Source of the DNA: Acidobacteriota bacterium
GTDB taxonomy: Bacteria; Acidobacteriota; Thermoanaerobaculia; Multivoradales; JAHEKO01
Reading direction: 5' to 3'
Assembly (NCBI GenBank): GCA_027296385.1
Contig: JAPUJD010000331.1
Coordinates: 1-9,625 of the forward strand
Length of the DNA: 9,625 nt
A program made the position numbers and the translations under genes. Under the pieces are notes generated by a model that was not told where the DNA came from, did not search any database, and was given only the letters and a program-made list of their open reading frames with translations. Shown in pieces: positions 1 to 6,600 of this stretch. Each line of letters starts with the position of its first letter. The first letter of the stretch is position 1.

Positions 1-333
1 GCCGGTCAGGCGTTCTGCTCGGCCGTCGAAGAGCACGCCGACGCCATCCTTCCGAGGCTGCCGCACGCCCTCGCCGAGCCCACCCTGCTGGGCCGGTTCG
101 CCTATCGGCTCTACGCCGCCGAGTCCCGCCTGGCCCGCAAACTGCGACCGCGCCTGGCGCCCGGGGTTGGGCGAGCCTGGAACGCGGAAGTGCTAGCGGC
201 CGCGATTACGGCATCTCTTGTAGCGGCGCTGCGCCGTTGGCACAAGTCGCCGCGCAGGAACACTCTCCCCGATCTCGTGAAGCGAGCCTTGGCCACACTC
301 CGGCCGGCCATCGCCAATATGGACAAGAACTAG
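1..333 (+). CDS. C-terminal part of a probable TetR-family transcriptional regulator (5' truncated)
   Basis: The first reading frame is open from base 1 to a TAG at 331-333, giving 110 residues with no start in the window, so the gene begins upstream. The visible part is all helical and rich in Ala, Leu and Arg. A stretch near residues 63-80 contains ITASLVAALRRW, and the end reads ALATLRPAIANMDKN. This is the pattern of the C-terminal ligand-binding helices of TetR regulators of the MftR-like type, where a helix ends in a ...LRAALRRW-like motif and is followed by a final amphipathic helix. The DNA-binding helix-turn-helix would be in the missing N-terminal part, so the family call is inference from the tail only. 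The PilZ-like gene starts 15 bp downstream on the same strand, suggesting co-transcription. Its target is unknown; the efflux operon begins more than 2 kb away with an opposite-strand gene in between. Confidence 0.55.
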   Translation, partial: AGQAFCSAVEEHADAILPRLPHALAEPTLLGRFAYRLYAAESRLARKLRPRLAPGVGRAWNAEVLAAAITASLVAALRRWHKSPRRNTLPDLVKRALATLRPAIANMDKN

Positions 334-348
334 AGAAAGGAGCCTTAC

Positions 349-753
349 ATGTCTTACCTAGCCTCACTCTTCTCCGAGCCCGTCGTCAGCCAACCGACCG
401 AGCACCTGACGGACCGACGATTCGTCGATCTCGAGCCTGTCCCCGGCGAGCCGAGCTACCTGCTGTGCCTTTCACGCACCATTGCCGACGAGCTGATCGT
501 CGAGAACCGGTGTTGGCTCGGGCGGACCATCGAGGTCCTCGGCCACGGCCTGCTGTTCGAGACCGACTGCCCGCTGACCACGGGAGATCGGATTCGCCTC
601 GACATAGCGGTCGACAGCCGCCTGGTCGAAGGTGCGGGAGAGGTGCTCCACGTTCAGGTCCGCCCGGACGGGATGTGGACGGTGCTCTTCGAGTACCACG
701 AGCTCGCCGACGAGAGTCGGACTCTACTAGAGGCCCTGACCACGAGTCGGTAG
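349..753 (+). CDS. Small PilZ-like domain protein
   Basis: A 134-residue soluble protein with no signal peptide or membrane segment. The ATG at 349 is preceded by a strong ribosome-binding site (AAAGGAG, 336-342, spacing 6). Residues about 56-134 have the layout of a PilZ beta-barrel with C-terminal helix: strand GRTIEVLGHGLLFET, then a turn with GDRIRLDI, then GAGEVLHVQV and WTVLFEYHEL, ending in a helix DESRTLLEAL. PilZ domains usually bind cyclic di-GMP through an N-terminal RxxxR and a (D/N)xSxxG motif. Here the second motif is reduced to roughly VLGHG, and the only Arg pair before the barrel is DRRF at 22-25, so binding may be lost. It follows the regulator fragment closely and probably shares its transcript. 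The codon usage and framing support a real gene. The PilZ assignment is by pattern only and could be wrong; a generic small beta-barrel is the alternative. Confidence 0.6.
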   Translation: MSYLASLFSEPVVSQPTEHLTDRRFVDLEPVPGEPSYLLCLSRTIADELIVENRCWLGRTIEVLGHGLLFETDCPLTTGDRIRLDIAVDSRLVEGAGEVLHVQVRPDGMWTVLFEYHELADESRTLLEALTTSR

Positions 754-781
754 CGTTGGGTGGCGGCAGCGCCGCGGGACA

Positions 782-1495
782 CTAGCGGCTGCTTCGAGTC
801 CTGGAGCGCCAAGCCCTGATTGCCAGATACAGGACGCTGTTGGCGGACAGCAGCGCCCACCAACCCAGGCCGGGCAAGGCCCCCTCGCCCACCCAGCGGC
901 GCACCGCGGCAAAGAGTAGGGCCAAGAGTCCGATCGAGTGCAGGGTCGAGTACTCGGAGGCCACGGCAAGGGCCCACCGGAACGGGCGTCGGGCTGTCCG
1001 CCAGAGCCCCGGTCGGGGCACGAAGGCGGGCGTTACCGCCGCCCACTCTTCGAAATCAGAACCGAAGCGCCGGGCTAGATACGCATCCTCGTGCCGCACT
1101 ATGGCGCCGAACATCACAGCGGCGGCCACGCTGCTCGCTGCGGCCCCGACCCGCCAGCCGCTGGTCAGGGAGATGCCGATCCAGATGAGTACATTGCCGA
1201 GGTAGAGCGGGTGCCGCACGATCGAGTAGATGCCGAAGGTGTTGAGCAAAGCCGCATGCTGTCGCCGATGCCGGCCGGAGGTCCCGGGAGGCGCGTGGCC
1301 CACGCCGTAGAGCCGTAGGGTCAGTCCGAGTCCGGCGAGGGCCAGGCCGGAGCCAATCCACAGCCGTATTGAGTTGGCAGGCTCGGCCTGCTTCTCGAAC
1401 AGGCCGAGCATCAGCCCGACCGCCGCAAGCAAGGGCAGAAAGCTCCGCCACCGGAACGCGATCTCACCCACGCCTGGGCGTCCGGTCTTCTTCAT
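782..1495 (-). CDS. Isoprenylcysteine carboxyl methyltransferase-type membrane protein (ICMT/PEMT-like)
   Basis: A polytopic membrane protein of 237 residues. The family transfers a methyl group from S-adenosylmethionine to a lipid or prenylated substrate inside the membrane. The hallmarks are present: GIYSIVRHPLYLGN at residues 88-101 and, after a membrane segment, E136..YL..RFG..F..W with TPAFVP at 155-160; together these form the usual cofactor-binding region. Hydrophobic segments lie near 19-33, 45-62, 102-133, 185-200 and 214-230. The motif TSGR...LNTFGIYS upstream of the core recalls bacterial members such as the lipid A 1-phosphate methyltransferase LmtA of Leptospira; that comparison is from memory. 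The ATG at 1495 is chosen over an in-frame GTG at 1513 because AGAGG sits 9 nt before it, while nothing comparable precedes the GTG. It converges on the PilZ-like gene (28 bp between stops) and diverges from msrA. The substrate cannot be read from the sequence. Confidence 0.8.
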   Translation of the reverse strand: MKKTGRPGVGEIAFRWRSFLPLLAAVGLMLGLFEKQAEPANSIRLWIGSGLALAGLGLTLRLYGVGHAPPGTSGRHRRQHAALLNTFGIYSIVRHPLYLGNVLIWIGISLTSGWRVGAAASSVAAAVMFGAIVRHEDAYLARRFGSDFEEWAAVTPAFVPRPGLWRTARRPFRWALAVASEYSTLHSIGLLALLFAAVRRWVGEGALPGLGWWALLSANSVLYLAIRAWRSRTRSSR

Positions 1496-1504
1496 CGAGA
1501 ATCG

Positions 1505-1509
1505 CCTCT
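1505..1509 (-). promoter_or_regulatory. Ribosome-binding site deciding the methyltransferase start
   Basis: On the minus strand this reads AGAGG, 9 nt upstream of the ATG at 1495. It lies inside the six-codon extension that would follow from the in-frame GTG at 1513, so it argues for the shorter protein. Confidence 0.55.
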
Positions 1510-1614
1510 GCACCGTGTTCTGAAGGCGCTCGCGTCATCGGGTCTCGGGACGCGAGCCTCCTCTCACGGGTCGCGCGAGGCTATCAGCCGGGCCGGGCAA
1601 GGTGCGGTTTAGCC

Positions 1615-1620
1615 TATGAT
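1615..1620 (+). promoter_or_regulatory. Possible -10 box for msrA
   Basis: TATGAT matches five of six positions of the sigma-70 -10 consensus and would start transcription about 28 nt before the msrA ATG. No convincing -35 hexamer stands 16-18 bp upstream (the region is GCCGGG-rich), so this is a weak candidate in the 159-bp divergent gap between the methyltransferase and msrA. I saw nothing else in that gap. Confidence 0.25.
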
Positions 1621-1642
1621 TGGCTCCCTAGCCGTCGAACCC

Positions 1643-1647
1643 AGGAG
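1643..1647 (+). promoter_or_regulatory. Ribosome-binding site deciding the msrA start
   Basis: AGGAG lies 7 nt upstream of the ATG at 1655. The longer in-frame opening from an upstream ATG at 1616 would place this site within the coding region and add 13 residues that are not part of the MsrA family. Confidence 0.7.
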
Positions 1648-1654
1648 AACAAGC

Positions 1655-2317
1655 ATGTGCGCTTGGTTTGGAATCGAAACGAACTCCAGCTCTAGCCCGG
1701 AGCACGCACCGCCGGGGCGCTCGAAGCCCATCTGGTCGCCCGGCTCCCACGATGTGCTCGGAACCTCTTTGGCGCCGCCCTTCCCGCAGGACAGCGAGCG
1801 GGCGCTCTTCGCTCTGGGCTGCTTCTGGGGCGCCGAGCGCATCTTCTGGCTGCTCGAGGGCGTGTACACGACGGCGGTGGGCTACGCCGCCGGCCTGACA
1901 CCCAATCCGACCTACCAGGAGGTCTGCACCGGCGCCACCGGCCACACCGAAGTCGTGCTCGTGGTCTTCGACCCGGTTCGCATCGACTACGAGCGTCTCC
2001 TCTCGGTCTTTTGGGAGGGCCACGACCCAACGCAGGGGATGAGGCAGGGCAACGACCGCGGGACCCAGTACCGCTCTGGGATCTATACTTTTTCTCCAGT
2101 CCAGCTGACGGCCGCCACCGCGTCCCGCGAGCGCTATCAAGAGCAGCTGAGCGCGAGTGGCCTCGGCGCCATAACGACGCAGATCGAGCCGGCGGGCGAG
2201 TTCTTCTACGCCGAGGAATACCACCAGCAGTACGTGGCGAAAAACCCCGACGGCTATTGCGGGATCGTCGGCACCGGCGTCAGCTGCCCTATCGGGGTCA
2301 TTGCCAGCGAGAGTTAG
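1655..2317 (+). CDS. msrA: Peptide methionine-(S)-S-oxide reductase MsrA
   Basis: Cytoplasmic repair enzyme that reduces the S epimer of methionine sulfoxide, free or in proteins, back to methionine, with thioredoxin recycling the enzyme. The 220-residue product resembles E. coli MsrA (about 212) over its whole length. The catalytic motif GCFWG is at 55-59 with nucleophile Cys56. Further family blocks are [43 protein letters not shown] and RGTQYRS. The C-terminal motif [13 protein letters not shown] supplies Cys202 and Cys211, the two resolving cysteines, spaced as in bovine-type MsrA. All catalytic parts are intact, so it should be active. No signal peptide is present; the N-terminal 45 residues form the usual variable arm. 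The start is set by AGGAG 7 nt upstream. It is divergent from the methyltransferase, and the efflux operon starts 152 bp downstream on the same strand. No partner msrB is in view. Confidence 0.96.
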   Translation: MCAWFGIETNSSSSPEHAPPGRSKPIWSPGSHDVLGTSLAPPFPQDSERALFALGCFWGAERIFWLLEGVYTTAVGYAAGLTPNPTYQEVCTGATGHTEVVLVVFDPVRIDYERLLSVFWEGHDPTQGMRQGNDRGTQYRSGIYTFSPVQLTAATASRERYQEQLSASGLGAITTQIEPAGEFFYAEEYHQQYVAKNPDGYCGIVGTGVSCPIGVIASES

Positions 2318-2412
2318 GGGCTTGCTCGAGGTACTTGCGCGAAAGAGTTCTCGCCCCACAGCCAGGAAACAAGAGCCTTCTGGGTGCGTATAGCAAGATG
2401 AACCGATCACGC

Positions 2413-2453
2413 TTGCTCAGGGAATGCATCCCCGAGCGCAGGCATTCAAGCAA
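2413..2453 (+). promoter_or_regulatory. Interrupted inverted repeat (hairpin) in the leader of the efflux operon
   Basis: Two nested inverted repeats share a centre: TTGCT (2413-2417) with AGCAA (2449-2453), and GAATGC (2422-2427) with GCATTC (2442-2447), around a 14-nt loop. The strands are separated by CAGG on the left and a single A on the right, so an RNA hairpin of 11 pairs with an asymmetric internal loop is possible. It ends 7 nt before the adaptor's ribosome-binding site. It could be a regulator-binding site or a leader RNA structure; the sequence does not say which. A weak TATAGC -10-like element lies upstream at 2389-2394, without a good -35. The rest of the 152-bp gap after msrA shows no clear terminator. 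Confidence 0.4.
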
Positions 2454-2460
2454 CGGGAGT

Positions 2461-2465
2461 GAGGG
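2461..2465 (+). promoter_or_regulatory. Ribosome-binding site deciding the adaptor start
   Basis: GAGGG lies 4 nt upstream of the ATG at 2470. The adaptor frame is open far upstream, back into msrA, with another in-frame ATG at 2398, but only the 2470 start has this site and puts the signal peptide at the N-terminus. Confidence 0.6.
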
Positions 2466-2469
2466 AACG

Positions 2470-3699
2470 ATGCTCGACGCATGGCTGCGACTTCTCCAGG
2501 GCACTACAGTGGTGCTCCTGCTGCCCCTGGTCCTGGTGCTAGGCTGCTCGTCGGTCGACAGCGAGGGGACCGAGAAGAATTCCTCCGACGACGGGTCTGC
2601 GCAAAAGAGCGAAGACGGTGAGGACGATCAGGGTGAAGGGGACCAGCGGGTTCCGGTCGAAGTCGTCGAGATCGGGCGGGGCCGGATCGAGGAGCTGCTG
2701 CGCTTCTCGACCAACCTCGAGGCCGAGGAGGAGGTTCAGGTCTTCTCGCAGGCGGCGCGCCTGGTAACGGGGCTCTATGTCGAAGAGGGCGACGACATCC
2801 GCAAGGGCCAAGTGCTGGTACGGCTGCAGGACGACGAGCAGAGGACCCAGGTAGCCAGGGTCGAGAGTCAGCTCGGGAAGGCTGGGCGTGAGTACGAGAG
2901 GCAGCAGAACCTCTTCGAGCAGAAGCTCATCAGCGAGCAGGTGTTCAACGAGGCCACCTACGATCTCGAGCAGCTCCAGCTCACCCTGCGCGACGCCCGG
3001 CGCGAGCTCGGCTACACCGAGGTGCGAGCGCCGATCTCGGGCACGGTCACCCAGCGACTGGTCAGTATCGGCGACCAGATCACCATGAACCAGCACCTCT
3101 TCGACATCGTCGACTTCAACTCGATCGTCGCTCGCGTGTACGTGCCGGAAAAGGTACTGGCCCGCCTCGCCAAGGGGCAGACCGCACACCTCTTCTCCGA
3201 TGCCTTCGTCGGCGAGCCCCGCAGTGGCGAGATCCAGCGCATCGCGCCGCTGGTCGATGCGCGCAGCGGCACCGTCAAGGTGACGGTCAGTGTGCCCCGC
3301 AACGCCGAGCTTCTGCCCGGGATGTACGTCTCGGTGGAGCTCATCACGGCAGTGCACGAGGAGGCGGTGCTCATTCCCAAGCGCGCCCTCGTCTACGATG
3401 ACGAACAGGTTTTCGTCTTCCGGGTCAGAGAGTTGAGTGCGGAGGAGGTGGCAGCGGCCCTCGCCGAGGCGGAGAAAGAGAACGAAGACGAGGAGGAGAG
3501 CGACGGCCAGCAAGCGGCCGAGGCAGAGAGCGACGAGCCGGTGCTGGCAGTCGAGCGCCTGCTGGTTGGCGTGCTGCTCGAGGACCGCGCCAACATCGAG
3601 CCGGTCGACGGGATCGAGCCCGGCGATCGCATCGTCGTCGCCGGCCAGGCCGGGCTCAAAGACGAGGCCCGGGTCCGGCTCGTAGGTGACGAGAGTTGA
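2470..3699 (+). CDS. Lipoprotein RND efflux periplasmic adaptor (HlyD/AcrA/MdtA-type membrane fusion protein)
   Basis: Periplasmic adaptor of 409 residues that would link an inner-membrane RND pump to an outer-membrane channel. Residues 1-25 form a lipoprotein signal with hydrophobic core TVVLLLPLVLVLG, and Cys26 follows VLG, a lipobox. Next comes a Ser/Asp/Glu-rich linker (27-60). The two lipoyl half-motifs are near 84-120 (VTGLYVEEGDDIRKGQVLVRL) in part and 181-213 (YTEVRAPISGTVTQRLVSIGD in part), flanking a short alpha-hairpin at about 121-180. The beta-barrel is about 214-295, including SGTVKVTV and LLPGMYVSV. The membrane-proximal domain is 296-409, with IPKRALV and DGIEPGDRIVVAGQAGLKDEARV. 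Unusually, this last domain is interrupted by a strongly acidic segment at about 320-357 (e.g. EKENEDEEESDG). Its TGA overlaps the TTG start of the first RND gene, which ties their translation together. The cargo cannot be told from the sequence. Confidence 0.93.
   Translation: MLDAWLRLLQGTTVVLLLPLVLVLGCSSVDSEGTEKNSSDDGSAQKSEDGEDDQGEGDQRVPVEVVEIGRGRIEELLRFSTNLEAEEEVQVFSQAARLVTGLYVEEGDDIRKGQVLVRLQDDEQRTQVARVESQLGKAGREYERQQNLFEQKLISEQVFNEATYDLEQLQLTLRDARRELGYTEVRAPISGTVTQRLVSIGDQITMNQHLFDIVDFNSIVARVYVPEKVLARLAKGQTAHLFSDAFVGEPRSGEIQRIAPLVDARSGTVKVTVSVPRNAELLPGMYVSVELITAVHEEAVLIPKRALVYDDEQVFVFRVRELSAEEVAAALAEAEKENEDEEESDGQQAAEAESDEPVLAVERLLVGVLLEDRANIEPVDGIEPGDRIVVAGQAGLKDEARVRLVGDES
3684..3689 (+). 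promoter_or_regulatory. Ribosome-binding site supporting a TTG start
   Basis: AGGTGA, within the last codons of the adaptor gene, stands 6 nt upstream of the TTG at 3696. No other in-frame ATG or GTG occurs before the first transmembrane segment of the permease, so the rare TTG is the best start. Confidence 0.6.
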
Positions 3700-6600
3700 G
3701 CGACAGCCCCTCGGCTGCGTCGCCTGAGGGGGAGGTCGCCTCGGCGGCCGGCAAAGCGCTCTCGAGCTTCATCACCGCGCGGCCGGTGGCCATCACGATG
3801 GTCTTCGTCGCCGCGATGGTCTTCGGCTTCTTTTCCTACGGCCAGTTGCCGGTCACCCTGATGCCGGAGCTCTCCTACCCCACCCTCACCGTCCGCACAG
3901 AGTACCCGGGCGCCGCCCCCGAGGAGGTCGAGAACGACATCAGCCGGCCGGTCGAAGACGCCCTTGGCGTGGTCAGCGGCTTGCGCCGCATCAGCAGCGT
4001 CAGCCGTGCCGGCGTCAGCGACGTCATCCTGGAGTTCACCTGGGATACCGAGATGTCGGACGCGATTCAGGACTCGCTCGAGAAACTCGACCTGGTCTTC
4101 CTGCCCGACGAGGCGGAGCGGCCCCTCATCCTGCGCTTCGATCCCTCCCTCGATCCGGTCGTGGAGCTCAGCCTGGTCGGCGACGGCGCCCGCTTCGCGG
4201 GCGAGGAAGGCCTGCGCCGCCTGCGCCGCCTCGCCGATCTCCAGATCAAGCGCGAGCTCGAGCCGATCAAGGGCGTGGCTGCGGTCAGAGTCCGGGGCGG
4301 CCTCGAGGAAGAGATCCAGGTGCTCCTCGAGGAGGAACAGCTGCGCCGAACTGGCATCTCGATCCAACAGGTCATCGACCGCCTGGCGCAGGAGAACATC
4401 AACCTCGCCGGGGGCACCCTGACCGAGGGCCGCACCGAGTACATGGTGCGCACCCTCAACGAGTACCAGAACCTAGGCCAGATCGAAGACACCGTGATCT
4501 CCTCTTTCGAGGGTCGGGAGGTGAGGATCCGCGATCTCGGCCAGGTGCGCCGGGGCCACAAAGAGCGCGAGATCCTCACCCGCACCGATGCCACGGAGAG
4601 CGTCCAGATCGACATCTTCAAGGAGGCGGACGCCAATATCGTGGCGCTGGCCAAGAGGATCCGTACGGCGCTCGGCGAGTTCGACTCCGAGGCCACGGCC
4701 ACAGAGAAGAAGCAGGCGGAGCCCCCGACCGACAGGCGGAGGGGACGCGGAGGCCCGGGCCGGGGAGACGATCAGGCACAGGGCCTGGTGGCCCGGCTCT
4801 TCCAAGAGGAAAGCGTCAGGCTGTCGGTGGTGGCCGATCGTTCGCTCTTCATCGAGAGCAGTATCCGGGAAGTCCGCAATACCGCGATTGCGGGCGGCCT
4901 GCTGGCGATTCTGGTCCTCTTCCTTTTCCTGCGCGACCTGCGAACGACGATGATCATCGCGGTGTCGATCCCGATCTCGCTGCTGGTGACCTTCGCTCCG
5001 CTCAACCTCCTCGACATCAGCCTCAACGTCATGTCGCTCGGTGGTCTGGCGCTTGGCATCGGCATGCTCGTCGACTCGTCGATCGTTGTCCTCGAGTCGA
5101 TTTTTCGCTGCCGCGAGGAGGGCGACGAGCTCGAAGAGGCGGCGGTCCGCGGTACCGGCGAAGTGCGCGGCGCGGTGGTCGCCTCGACCCTGACGACGAT
5201 CGCCGTCTTCTTCCCCATGGTCTTCGTCGAGGGCGTCGCTGGGCAGGCCTTCGGTGACCTCGGCATGGCCGTCGTGATGTCGTTGATCGCCGCCCTGATC
5301 GTGGCGCTCTTCCTGATTCCCATGCTCGCTAGCCGGGCCGGCATGAGGCTTCTCGGTGCGGACCCTCGGCAGCTGACTCTGCTGCGTTTCGTCACTGGAC
5401 AAGCGCTCGCCCAGGACGTCAAGGCCTTCCTCGCGGCTCTCGCCCAGGAGCGCGGCAAAGCCAGGCGTCTGGGTAGATACCTGGCGGCGTTGCCTTTCGC
5501 GCTGTACGTGCTGATCCGAGCGATTCTGGGAACCGTGCTCGAAGTCGTCGGCAAGGTCTTGCTCGCGTTGTTGCTCGGCCTGCTCTGGGTCGCCCGCAAG
5601 ACCTTGATCCCGGCCGTGAGCTTCACTCTCACCCAGGTCATGCGCTTGCCGTTGCGCGGTGCCGCAGCCGTCCTTGACTGGCTCCACGAGCTCTACCCCC
5701 GAGCCCTGAGCGCGGCGCTGCGGCGGCCGGGCACCGTCACCGCGGCGATGGCGGTTTCGATGCTCTTGACCGGGTGGACCCTGGCCTTGCTCGACACCGA
5801 GCTGCTGCCCGAAGTCCATCAGGGCGAGTTCACTGTCGAGGTCGCGCTGCCGGTCGGTACGCCTCTGGAGCAGACCGAAGCGATCGTCTCACCCGTCGAG
5901 CAGGCGATTCTCGCGGAGCGCGAGCACATCGAGGCACTGTTGTTGACGATCGGCTACGACGCCGCCAACACCAGTCGCTCCGATGAGGGTGAGCACACTG
6001 CGCGGTTCAAGGTACTCCTCGAGCGCGCGGATCCCCGGCTCGAGAGACAAGTCATCGACCGCCTGCGGCGCCGCTTCGCCGCGATTCCGGACCTCGATGC
6101 TCGCGTCGTGCGGCCGGTTCTCTTCAGCTTCAAGGCGCCGATCGAGGTCGAGGTGCATGGCGAGAACCTGATCGAGCTGCGGCAGCAGGCCGACATCGTC
6201 AAAGGTACCCTGGGCGCCATGGCCGAGCTGGCCGATGTCGAGAGCTCCTTGCGTCGCGGTGCACCCGAGGTGCAAGTGATCTACGACCGCGATCTACTGT
6301 CGCGCTACGGCCTCAATTCGGCGCAGGTGGCCCGCCTGGTCCGCGACAAGGTCCAGGGCTCCGAGGCCACGCGCTTCAATCTCCAGGACCGTCGCATTCC
6401 GATCGTGGCGCGGCTCAAAGAGGCCGACCGCGAGACCGTGGCCGATGTCCGCAATCTCAACATCAATCCCGGCGGCGACCGGCCGATCCCTCTCGCATCC
6501 GTGGCTTCGGTGGAGCTCGGTGAGGGCCCCAGTGAGGTGAGACGGGTCGACGGGCGCCGCATGGCACTGGTGACGGCGAGCATAGCGCAGGGCTCGTTGG

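Noticed and set aside
237..785. Plus-strand open frame of 182 codons overlapping the regulator end and the PilZ-like gene
   Set aside because: The translation is Arg/Pro-rich and featureless, lacks a good ribosome-binding site, and overlaps two better frames.
763..792. Possible terminator between the converging PilZ-like and methyltransferase genes (GCGGC-AGC-GCCGC, or a longer bulged stem to 792)
   Set aside because: Stems are short, have no T-run on either strand, and G+C-rich DNA forms such repeats by chance.
1616..1654. Thirteen-residue N-terminal extension of MsrA from an ATG at 1616
   Set aside because: No ribosome-binding site precedes it, and it overlaps the likely -10 box and the AGGAG that serves the 1655 start.
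2011..2469. Upstream in-frame extension of the adaptor, including an ATG at 2398
   Set aside because: It runs through the msrA coding region, has no ribosome-binding site, and would bury the lipoprotein signal peptide inside the protein.
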